From NCBI GenBank assembly GCA_934654775.1, contig CAKUGR010000014.1, positions 1-64,000 of the forward strand: a DNA stretch of 64,000 bases, given 5' to 3'. Below the pieces are notes generated by a model that did not search any database, was not told where the DNA came from, and saw nothing but the letters and a program-made list of their open reading frames with translations. Within the stretch, counting starts at the first letter, position 1, and each line of letters opens with the position of its first letter. This DNA is from an uncultured Collinsella sp. GTDB taxonomy: Bacteria; Actinomycetota; Coriobacteriia; Coriobacteriales; Coriobacteriaceae. The translations under genes and the position numbers were made by a program. Shown here one piece after another: positions 17,900-25,253 of this stretch.

Positions 17900-18053
17900 C
17901 GCGAACACTGACCGCGCCGCGGGCTGTTCGCCCCGGCCCTTCCTTTCCCTATCGCTCACGCGCTTCGCGAGGGTCGCGCTAGGCAAAGGAAAGGCCGGGG
18001 CTGCCGACACGAGCTTGTCGGTAGGTTGGTGATTGGCTTCCATATCCTGCCGT
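17879..18053. repeat. Direct repeat duplicating the aldolase gene end
   Basis: GGCTTCCATATCCTGCCGT at 17879-17897 (the last codons of the aldolase) recurs exactly at 18035-18053. The 137 bases between hold a GC-rich hairpin (CCCCGGCC...GGCCGGGG, about 17931-18002) and no gene. The layout is that of a small insertion or duplication at a gene end. Confidence 0.75.
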
Positions 18054-18056
18054 TGA

Positions 18057-18270
18057 CAAGGGTACCCCCTGCAGCGACGTGCAAAATCGCGAGTATTCAG
18101 CAAGGTAAAGGCTTTTACCAGCTAGCTGAAGCACGGAACAGCCCCCGTTTTTGCTCTGACGACGCTAAAACGGGGGCTGTTTTTTGCTTTTTCGCCTCTG
18201 AGGGGCATCTGGAACGGCGGAATTTGCAGAATACTCGCGATTTTGCACGTCGCTGCAGGGGGTACCCTTG
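18057..18270. repeat. Perfect 42-bp inverted repeat around a terminator
   Basis: Arms 18057-18098 and 18229-18270 are exact reverse complements over 42 bp. The 130-base centre contains a strong terminator-like hairpin (see next entry) and no open frame. It fills the junction of the convergent aldolase and tex genes. The whole 381-base gap 17900-18280 holds only these repeats. Confidence 0.9.
18137..18192. terminator. Strong terminator inside the 42-bp inverted repeat
   Basis: AACAGCCCCCGTTTT pairs with AAAACGGGGGCTGTT across 14 bases and runs into TTTTGCTTTTT. It can stop transcription from the aldolase side, and the A-rich left flank gives some activity for the tex side. Confidence 0.85.
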
Positions 18271-18280
18271 CTTTGGCGGT

Positions 18281-20428
18281 TTACTTCCCCTGCACCATGG
18301 TGAGTGAGATCTTCTTGCGGTCGCGATCGACCTTTTCGACCCATACCTTCACCGTGTCGCCGACGCGCACGACGTCGCTGGGGTGCTTGACGAAGCGGTT
18401 GGCCAGCTTGGAGATGTGCACGAGGCCGTCCTGGTGTACGCCCACGTCGACGAAGGCGCCAAAGTCGACGACGTTGCGCACCGTGCCCTTGAGCTCCATG
18501 CCGGGTTCCAGGTCGTCGATGGAAAGCGCCGAGCGGCTAAAGACCACTTCGGGCGCATCGTCGCGCGGGTCGCGGCCGGGCTTCTTGAGCTCGTTGACAA
18601 TATCGATGAGCGTCAGGGTGCCGCAGTCCAGGTCGCTTGCCAGCGCCGAGATGCTGCCCAGGCGACGCTCGATGTCGGGCACGCCGCCGCGGCTGAGCTC
18701 GCTTGTCGCAACGCCGGCACGCTCCAGGACGGTCGTTGCCACCTCGTAGCTCTCGGGGTGGACGCTTGTCGCGTCGAGCGGGTTCTTGCCGCCGCTGATG
18801 CGCAAAAAGCCTGCGGCGTTGAGATATGCCTTGGGTCCCAGCTTGGGGACCTTCTTAAGCTGGCGGCGATCGGTAAAGGCGCCGTTTTCCTCGCGGTATG
18901 CCACGATGTTCTTGGCCACGCTCGGCGTGATGCCCGATACGTATCCCAGCAGGCTCGCGCTCGCGGTGTTGACGTCGACGCCCACGCGGTTGACGACGTC
19001 CTCCACCACGTGGCCCAGGGTGCGCGAAAGCTCGGCCTGATCAAGGTCGTGCTGGTACTGTCCGACGCCGATGGACTGGGGCGGAATCTTGACGAGCTCT
19101 GCCAGCGGGTCCTGCAAACGGCGGCCCAGGCTCATGGCGCCACGTACGGTGACGTCCAGGTCCGGATACTCCTGGCTGGCGAGCTCGGAAGCGGAGTACA
19201 CCGACGCGCCGGCCTCGTTGACGATGGTGTAGCGCAAGGAGGGCGCCTGCTCGGCGATGAACTCCGAGACGACTTCCTCGGTCTCGCGGCTGGCGGTACC
19301 GTTGCCGATGACGATGGTGTTGACGCCGTCCTTCTTGACGAGGCGGGCGAGCTCGCGTTTGGTGCCGGCGACGTCGTGGCGCGGCTTGGTGGGGTAGACC
19401 ACGCCGTGGTCGAGCAGCTTGCCGGTCTCGTCCATGACGGCGACCTTGCAGCCGGTGCGGTAGCCCGGGTCGAGCGCGAGCACGCGGGCGCCGCGCACGG
19501 GGCGCGCCGAGAGCAGGCCCTCAAGATTCTTGGCAAAGACGTTGATGGCCTCGGTCTGGGCGCGGACGGTGAGCTTGGCGCGGGCCTCGCGCTCCAGCGA
19601 GGGGGCCATGAGGCGCTTGTAGCCGTCGGCGATGGCGGCGTCAAAGACCGGGGCGAAGACGCCCTGGCGACGGGGCCAGCGGTTGCCGAGACGAGCCGTC
19701 GCGGCGGCGCCGTCGACGTTCACGCGCACGCGGAGCTTGCCCTCGCGCTCGCCACGGTCGATAGCCAGCACGCGGTGGTTGGGAATGCGGCGCAGCGGCT
19801 CGTCATAGTTGTAATAGGGCTCGTACGGGGTCTTCTCGACGGGGTCGGTGGCCTCGACGACGATGTCGGCGGTGTTTTGCGTAAAGGCGCGCAGGTCGGC
19901 GACGTTCTCGGGGTCCTCGGCCACCGTCTCGGCAACGATATCGGCGGCGCCGGCGAGCGCCTTCTCGGGCGTGTCGAAGCCAGCCTCCTCGTTGACGTAT
20001 GCCGCGGCGGCGTCGAGCGCGCTGCCCTTGGCCGATGCCTGCATGATGATCATATTGGCGAGCGGCTCCAGACCGGCCTCGCGGGCCTTCTGCGCGCGGG
20101 TCATGCGCTTTTTGCGGTAGGGCTTGTAGAGGTCCTCGACGCGCTGGAGCTGCGTGGCCTCGCGAATCTGCTGCTCGAGCTCGGGCGTGAGCTTGCTCTG
20201 CGCGTCGATGAGCAGGATGACGTCCTCTTTGCGCTGCTCAAGATTGCGCAGGTAGGACAGGCGCTCGTCGAGTGCACGCAGGGCGACGTCGTCCATGCCG
20301 CCGGTGGCCTCTTTACGGTAGCGCGAGATAAAGGGGATGGTATTGCCCTCGTCGATGAGCTTGACGGCCGCCTCGACGTTGGCGACCTTAAGGTTGAGCT
20401 CGTGGGCGAGCTGGGCGATGAGGTCCAT
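18281..20428 (-). CDS. tex: Tex-family RNA-binding transcription accessory protein
   Basis: This 715-residue protein matches Tex in length and order: N-terminal helical region with IPFISRYRKEATGGMDD (residues ~30-50), a YqgF/RNase H-like domain (LALDPGYRTGCKVAVMD near 320), helix-hairpin-helix motifs (VNTASASLLGYVSGI, LGPKAYLNAAGFLRI) and a C-terminal S1 RNA-binding domain (MELKGTVRNVVDFGAFVDVGV...). Tex binds nucleic acid in the cytoplasm and affects transcription in several bacteria. Start ATG at 20428 follows GGAAG. It stands alone between two inverted-repeat regions. Confidence 0.95.
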   Translation of the reverse strand: MDLIAQLAHELNLKVANVEAAVKLIDEGNTIPFISRYRKEATGGMDDVALRALDERLSYLRNLEQRKEDVILLIDAQSKLTPELEQQIREATQLQRVEDLYKPYRKKRMTRAQKAREAGLEPLANMIIMQASAKGSALDAAAAYVNEEAGFDTPEKALAGAADIVAETVAEDPENVADLRAFTQNTADIVVEATDPVEKTPYEPYYNYDEPLRRIPNHRVLAIDRGEREGKLRVRVNVDGAAATARLGNRWPRRQGVFAPVFDAAIADGYKRLMAPSLEREARAKLTVRAQTEAINVFAKNLEGLLSARPVRGARVLALDPGYRTGCKVAVMDETGKLLDHGVVYPTKPRHDVAGTKRELARLVKKDGVNTIVIGNGTASRETEEVVSEFIAEQAPSLRYTIVNEAGASVYSASELASQEYPDLDVTVRGAMSLGRRLQDPLAELVKIPPQSIGVGQYQHDLDQAELSRTLGHVVEDVVNRVGVDVNTASASLLGYVSGITPSVAKNIVAYREENGAFTDRRQLKKVPKLGPKAYLNAAGFLRISGGKNPLDATSVHPESYEVATTVLERAGVATSELSRGGVPDIERRLGSISALASDLDCGTLTLIDIVNELKKPGRDPRDDAPEVVFSRSALSIDDLEPGMELKGTVRNVVDFGAFVDVGVHQDGLVHISKLANRFVKHPSDVVRVGDTVKVWVEKVDRDRKKISLTMVQGK

Positions 20429-20511
20429 GAGACTTCCTGTCTATGAGTACGTTACAGGTGCATGAGCCACCCAGTCTACCACCCACCCGCGCGTCGCGGC
20501 TGCAAAGAAAA

Positions 20512-20541
20512 GCCCCGCGGGCAGGAGGCTGCTCGCGGGGC
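20512..20541 (-). terminator. Terminator of the dehydrogenase/transporter operon
   Basis: GCCCCGCG...CGCGGGGC with a matched inner GCA(G)/CTGC; on the minus strand it is followed by TTTTCTTT. It closes the unit reading from 23927 down to 20613. Confidence 0.8.
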
Positions 20542-20612
20542 AAAGAAGAGGGGCATATTGATGGCGGACCGAGGGGCCCGGCGTGGGGCTTCTGCCGCGG
20601 CCCACTCGGGCT

Positions 20613-21653
20613 TTACAGCTCGACGAGGTTGCCGGTCTCGGCGGCCTCCTTGACGGCGTTGAGAAGCGTGAGCGTCTTGACGTTGTCGGCGGGGGTCACG
20701 ACGGGCTCGACCTCGCGGCGGACGACCTTCACAAAGTGCTTGAGCTGCATCTTGTGCGGCAGCGCCGGATCCACAGCCGGGATCTCCATCTGCAGCGGCT
20801 TGTGCCAGTTGGAGGCGCCGTCATAGGAGAACTGGTGCAGGCGGGGCAGCGACAGGGCGCCCTTGGTGCCGCCGATAAAGTAGGCGTCGGCGTCGAAGGG
20901 ACGGTACTGCGGGTCCTCGCGAGCGGTGGCCTCCCAGTTCCAGGGGCTGGCGGTGGCGTCGGAGATGGTCATGCTCGCAAGCGCGCCGTCGGCAAAGCGG
21001 ACGTTGACCACGGCGGAGTCCTCGGTCTCAAAACCGCGGGCGGCGCTGGACTGCATGCCCTGAACGGCAACGGGCTCGCCCAGCAGGTAGCGGAGCAGGT
21101 CGACGTCGTGCACCAGGTTGACTAGGATCGGGCCGGCACCCTTCTTGCGGCGCCACTCGACGTCGAAGTACTCGTCGTTCTTATAGATCATGTAGTGGAA
21201 GCTCGAGACAGTGAGCTTGCCCAGCTCGCCGGACTCGATGATCTCCTTGGCCTTGTTGACGAAGGGGTTGTGACGACGGTGCTGACCCACGAGCACGGGC
21301 ACGCCGGCGGTCTCGGCCTCGGCGGCGAAGGCCTGGGCGTCCTCGAGGTCGTTGGAGATCGGCTTTTCGACCAGCGGCACGATGTTGCGCTTGACGGCCT
21401 CGCGGGCGACGCCCAGGTGCAGGTCGTTGGGCGTGGCGATGATGACGGCCTCGGGCTTGACCTCGTCCATCATCTGGGCGGGATCGGTAAAGAACGGCAC
21501 GCCGGCGGCCTCGGCCGTGGCGCGGGCGCCCTCAAAGGCGTCGGCGATGGCGACGAGCTCGGCCTCGGGCTCCTCGGTGACAAAGCGGATGTGGTTGCGG
21601 CCCATGGCGCCGGCGCCGATGACGGCAATGCGGACGGGGTTGAGCTCAGACAT
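20613..21653 (-). CDS. Gfo/Idh/MocA-family NAD(P)-dependent dehydrogenase
   Basis: This 346-residue oxidoreductase begins with a Rossmann fold (VIGAGAMGRNH), has the signature EKPIS near residue 118 and the following long helix, and a C-terminal alpha/beta domain typical of Gfo/Idh/MocA. Such enzymes oxidise or reduce sugars, inositols or amino-sugars with NAD(P). The start follows AAGGAG. It is the last gene of a likely operon with an SDR enzyme and an MFS carrier, which points to a sugar-derivative pathway whose substrate cannot be named. A dispersed palindrome separates it from the MFS gene, which may reduce its expression. Confidence 0.9.
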   Translation of the reverse strand: MSELNPVRIAVIGAGAMGRNHIRFVTEEPEAELVAIADAFEGARATAEAAGVPFFTDPAQMMDEVKPEAVIIATPNDLHLGVAREAVKRNIVPLVEKPISNDLEDAQAFAAEAETAGVPVLVGQHRRHNPFVNKAKEIIESGELGKLTVSSFHYMIYKNDEYFDVEWRRKKGAGPILVNLVHDVDLLRYLLGEPVAVQGMQSSAARGFETEDSAVVNVRFADGALASMTISDATASPWNWEATAREDPQYRPFDADAYFIGGTKGALSLPRLHQFSYDGASNWHKPLQMEIPAVDPALPHKMQLKHFVKVVRREVEPVVTPADNVKTLTLLNAVKEAAETGNLVEL

Positions 21654-21682
21654 TTCGACTCCTTAATGGTGGTGGCGGTGGA

Positions 21683-21713
21683 ATGTGACAAAGGGACAGT
21701 CCCTTTTTCACAT
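21683..21713. repeat. Dispersed palindrome (family 1)
   Basis: ATGTGACAAAGGGAC with nearly perfect complement (one T in place of G), between the MFS stop and the next gene start. Confidence 0.8.
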
Positions 21714-21722
21714 CGGCAATTA

Positions 21723-22979
21723 CTAGGCGGACTTCTTCTTGCTGTCGGAGACCATCATGTAGACGGTGAGCACGACGGCGATGGCGGCGATCACGATGGC
21801 GCCGTAGAAGGACTGCTGGTAGGCGGCACTGCCGGCCTCGGCGTGATACAGCACGGCGGTGATGGGCTGGCTGATCCAGGTGGAAGCGGCGTAGCCCAGG
21901 AACATGATGCCGTAGTTGACGCCGATGTTGCTGGTGCCGAAGGCGCCACCGGTGAGCGGCGGGTAGATGACGAGCAGGGCGCCAAAGCTAAAGCCGAGCA
22001 GGGCGAGCGCCACGAAGAACATGCTCTGCGTAAAGCTCATCGACATGATGACGAGCGCGACGATGGTGACGACAAGGCTGATGAGCAGCGACTTGTAGGC
22101 GCCGATCTTGTCGATGATCTGGCCAAAGGACAGGCGGCCGACCAGGTTGGCGCAGGTGTTGACGGAGACGACCACACCGCCGAGGGCGACGGCTGCGGCG
22201 CTCGTGGGGTCGGCGAAGAGCTGGACGGCGGCGATGGAGGCAACCTTGCCGACGAGCAGGGTGCCGGCGGTGGCGGCGAAGGCGAAGGTGATGATGAGGA
22301 CCCAGAAGCGCGGGGTCTTGACCATCTCGCCCGGGGTGAGGTCGCCGAAGGTGCCGGCGTGCGCGCCGCCCTTGGGGGCCTCGAAGCCCTCGGGCAGCCA
22401 ACCGGCCTCGGGGGCCTTCAGGAACAGGGCGGAGGCTGCGATCATCACAAAGAAGATGACGCCGAGCGCCTTCAACGCGCCGAAGATGCCAAGGCTCGGG
22501 ATGAATAGCGAGGCGAGCACCGGGGACAACACGGCGGGGCCGGCGGTCGAGGCGGCTAGCGTGATGCCGGAGGCGAGGCCCTTCTTGTCGATGAACCACT
22601 TCTGGCCCGTGGTGAGCGCCGGGTTGTAGCCCAGACCGTTGCCGACGGCGGCGACGAGCGAGAACCACAGGTAGAACTGCCACGGCTCGGTGACGGTGCC
22701 GGACATGAACCAGCCCACGCCGTAGCACACGGCGGCGGCGATCACAACATTGCGGGGGCCGATCTTATCGGAGATGCGGCCGGCGAAGATGCCCGTCACG
22801 GCCATGATGGTCTGGAAGACCGGGAAAGCCCAGGTGAGGGCGCTGGACCACTCGGGGTAGACGGCGAGCAGGTTTTTGCTCACGACGGAATACAGCGCGA
22901 TGGAGCTGATGAAGAACATGGCGACGCACGCGGCGGAAAGCACGACGGCGCGACCCTTGTTGGAGTTGGTGGAAGCCAT
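21723..22979 (-). CDS. MFS transporter, oxalate/formate antiporter-like (OFA)
   Basis: This 418-residue carrier has twelve hydrophobic segments. After helix 2 comes AGRISDKIGPRNV, the MFS loop motif, and the first half has GLGYNPALTTGQKWF followed by KKGLASGITLAAS, the pattern of the OFA family. OFA members move small organic anions. The tail KKKSA is basic. It lies between SDR and Gfo/Idh/MocA genes on the same strand, so it probably imports or exports the compound they process. Confidence 0.88.
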   Translation of the reverse strand: MASTNSNKGRAVVLSAACVAMFFISSIALYSVVSKNLLAVYPEWSSALTWAFPVFQTIMAVTGIFAGRISDKIGPRNVVIAAAVCYGVGWFMSGTVTEPWQFYLWFSLVAAVGNGLGYNPALTTGQKWFIDKKGLASGITLAASTAGPAVLSPVLASLFIPSLGIFGALKALGVIFFVMIAASALFLKAPEAGWLPEGFEAPKGGAHAGTFGDLTPGEMVKTPRFWVLIITFAFAATAGTLLVGKVASIAAVQLFADPTSAAAVALGGVVVSVNTCANLVGRLSFGQIIDKIGAYKSLLISLVVTIVALVIMSMSFTQSMFFVALALLGFSFGALLVIYPPLTGGAFGTSNIGVNYGIMFLGYAASTWISQPITAVLYHAEAGSAAYQQSFYGAIVIAAIAVVLTVYMMVSDSKKKSA

Positions 22980-23045
22980 TGGACTCTTTCTAATCGATGC
23001 GGGGAGGGGAGGGACTTATCCCGCGCCCCTCTCTACCGGGCTGGT

Positions 23046-23927
23046 TTACTGGTCGGTCGGCTTAGCGACGCCGGACTCGTCGGACCAGAGCTCGACACCC
23101 TTGTTCTTAAGGTAGTTGTCGGCGTATGCGCGACGGCCGCCGGGCTTGGCGGTGAGGTCGCCCATCATGTTGGAGAAGCCGCCGTCGACCTTGATGGCAT
23201 CGCCGGTGGTAAAGTCCGAGCGCTTGGACGCCAGGAACATGACGGCGTTGGCGATATCGCTGACCTCGCCGATGCGGCGCGTGGCGATCAGGCGGCTGCG
23301 GCTCTTCTCGACCTCGGGGTCGGCGTAGAAGTTGGCCGACATGGGGGTCTTAACGAAGCAGGGCTCGACGCAGTTGGAGCGAACGCCATACGGGCCCCAC
23401 TCGGCAGCGAGCATCTTGGACATCATGTTGACGCCGGCCTTGGTGGAGCTGTACACGCCCGAGAACGTCTCGGGGGAGTGGCTGGCGACGGTGGAGATGT
23501 GCACCAGACGGCCCTGGCCGGCCTTGATCATCTCGCGACCAAAGCGCTGCGAGGTGATGAAATAGCCGGTGAGGTTGACGTTGAGCACCTGCTCCCAGTC
23601 GCTCAGCGGCAGGTCCTCCATAGCGGCGAAGCGCAGGATGCCGGCGGTGTTGACGAGGACGTCGACGCGGCCGAAGTTGGCGATGGTAGCGTCGACGGCG
23701 GCCTGAACCTCGGCCTCGTCGGTGGCGTTCATCTTGTAGCCCTCGGCGTGGATGCCAAACTCGGCAGCGAGGTCGGCGGCAGCGGCCTTGACCTTCTCCT
23801 CATCCAGGTCGAGCATGACGACGTTGGCGCCATTGCGGGCGAACTCGCGGCAGATCTCGGCGCCCATACCGCCGAGTGCGCCGGTCACGGCGCAGACATC
23901 GCCCTCGAGCTTAAGCCAATTGCTCAT
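23046..23927 (-). CDS. Short-chain dehydrogenase/reductase (SDR)
   Basis: This 293-residue enzyme is a classical SDR: nucleotide site TGALGGMG (residues ~15-22), Asp after the second strand (VVMLDLDEE, suggests NAD), NTAG, catalytic Ser in HISTVAS and Tyr/Lys in YSSTK. The length is about 40 residues more than a minimal SDR, mostly as a C-terminal tail with KPGGRRAYADNYLKNKGVE. It is the first gene of the unit with MFS and Gfo/Idh/MocA genes and is divergent from a LysR regulator that probably controls it. Start follows AAGGGAAG. Confidence 0.9.
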   Translation of the reverse strand: MSNWLKLEGDVCAVTGALGGMGAEICREFARNGANVVMLDLDEEKVKAAAADLAAEFGIHAEGYKMNATDEAEVQAAVDATIANFGRVDVLVNTAGILRFAAMEDLPLSDWEQVLNVNLTGYFITSQRFGREMIKAGQGRLVHISTVASHSPETFSGVYSSTKAGVNMMSKMLAAEWGPYGVRSNCVEPCFVKTPMSANFYADPEVEKSRSRLIATRRIGEVSDIANAVMFLASKRSDFTTGDAIKVDGGFSNMMGDLTAKPGGRRAYADNYLKNKGVELWSDESGVAKPTDQ

Positions 23928-23965
23928 AGGAACTTCCCTTCTTGTGCCTCCCAGTGGGCCGCTCC

Positions 23966-23998
23966 CATTAACCGACCCACGTGGTTTTCGCTGGTTAT
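23966..23998. promoter_or_regulatory. Candidate LysR-type operator in the divergent region
   Basis: Between the SDR and lysR genes, AACC (23970-23973) faces GGTT (23983-23986) and GGTTA (23993-23997). The dyad is weak and the assignment rests mainly on position. Confidence 0.3.
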
Positions 23999-24160
23999 CG
24001 TATGCTTTGCGTTTGCGCAGGTGAATTGCATATTTGTTAGAATGGCGTTAACCGTAGGTTCATACCGCTTGATGCGATTTGTATCCGATTGAGCGCGTGA
24101 CCTGCGAAAACGACCCCCTGCGGCACCGTGTGGCCGTGCGTGCGAAAACGGAGAGATGAC

Positions 24161-25039
24161 GTGTACGATCGACGACTTGAGGCTATTTCGGCCGCCGCGG
24201 AGCTGGGAAGTTTCTCGCGTGCCGCGGCAAAGCTGCGCGTGTCGACGCCGGCGCTCGTCAAACAGGTGTCGGGGTTCGAGGCCGAGTTCGGTATTACGCT
24301 GTTCGAGCGCTCGCATTCGGGCGTCAAGGTGACGCCAGCGGGCGCGCTGTTAGTGGACGACGCGCGCTCGATCATGCGCCAGTCCGAGGATGCCCTGCGC
24401 CGTGCCCGACGCGCGGCGGGCGATGGCGGTGCGGTGCGCTTAGGCGTATCGATGATGTGCCCGGGGCGTCAGACGCTTTCAATGTGGACGGGCGTGCACG
24501 AGCTGGAGCCGTCGCTGCGTTTTGAGATCGTGCCGGTGAGTGACCTCTACGACGAGCGCGAGACCGTCATGCGCAGCTTGGGCCGCGAGGTCGACGTGGT
24601 GCAGTCGAGTTTTTCGACCCCACGCTGGGGTGACGCCTGCCAAAAGCTCCTTATCGTCAACGTACCGTTTTATATTGATGTGCCGCGCACGAGCTCGCTT
24701 GCGCGCAAGAGCCGCATCACGGTTGCCGACTTGGAAGGCATGCGCCTGCGCGTGCTTCGCCACGGCAACGACGCCATGGACAGTCTGCGCATCGACCTTT
24801 TGGCCGACGGCGGCGTGGACGTGATCGACGTGGACAGCTTCGACTTCGCACTCTTTAACGAGGCCGAGGAAAAGGGCGACGCGGTGCTCACCTGCGGCGC
24901 GTGGTCGGGCGTGCACCCTGCCTTTGTGGGCGTGCCGTTCCTATGCGGCCGCGAGGTGCCGGTCTATCTGCATTACCCGCTCGAGCCCACCTTACAAGTG
25001 CAAAAATTCGTCAACGCCATGGCCCAACTCCTCAAGTAG
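24161..25039 (+). CDS. LysR-family transcriptional regulator
   Basis: This 292-residue regulator has a LysR-type winged helix at the N-terminus (LEAISAAAELGSFSRAAAKLRVSTPALVKQ cited by position 5-34; FGITLFERSHSGVKVTPAG follows) and a type 2 periplasmic-binding-fold effector domain from ~90. A GTG start at 24161 is preferred: GGAGAG lies just upstream and the protein then begins right at the helix-turn-helix. A GTG at 24128 would add eleven basic residues. Transcribed divergently from the SDR-MFS-Gfo unit, it is the likely regulator of that unit; the inducer is unknown. Confidence 0.9.
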   Translation: MYDRRLEAISAAAELGSFSRAAAKLRVSTPALVKQVSGFEAEFGITLFERSHSGVKVTPAGALLVDDARSIMRQSEDALRRARRAAGDGGAVRLGVSMMCPGRQTLSMWTGVHELEPSLRFEIVPVSDLYDERETVMRSLGREVDVVQSSFSTPRWGDACQKLLIVNVPFYIDVPRTSSLARKSRITVADLEGMRLRVLRHGNDAMDSLRIDLLADGGVDVIDVDSFDFALFNEAEEKGDAVLTCGAWSGVHPAFVGVPFLCGREVPVYLHYPLEPTLQVQKFVNAMAQLLK

Positions 25040-25048
25040 CGACCTTGG

Positions 25049-25128
25049 CGATGATTTTTTAATCCCCGTCCCAGAAAAATCATCGGCACCAAAAAGCCCC
25101 CGCAGCTCGTGTGAGCTGCGGGGGCTTT
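25049..25128. terminator. Two stacked hairpins after lysR
   Basis: CGATGATTTTT/AAAAATCATCG (25049-25083) is followed by AAAAAGCCCCCGCAGCTC with its complement (25091-25128), the second ending in GGGGGCTTT. The second is a strong, two-way terminator. Confidence 0.8.
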
Positions 25129-25147
25129 GTTCGCTATGGCGCTTCGT

Positions 25148-25253
25148 GTCTGGGTCGCTGAGATGAGTCGATTTGCCCCGAAAGAGGAGGGCATTGACCT
25201 TGGGGTCATGCCCGACGAATGAGCGGCAAATCGGCCATCTCAGTGAGCCAGAC
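25148..25253. repeat. Imperfect 30-bp inverted repeat with inner hairpin
   Basis: Outer arms 25148-25177 and 25225-25253 match at about 25 of 30 positions (GTCTGG, CTGAGATG and CGATTTGCC are common). Inside, GGGCATTGACC (25189-25199) faces GGGTCATGCCC (25203-25213). It lies at the convergent lysR/ABC junction and touches the ABC stop codon. Confidence 0.75.

Noticed and set aside
18383..20446. A 687-codon frame opposite tex
   Set aside because: Antisense shadow without any motif; tex is complete on the other strand.
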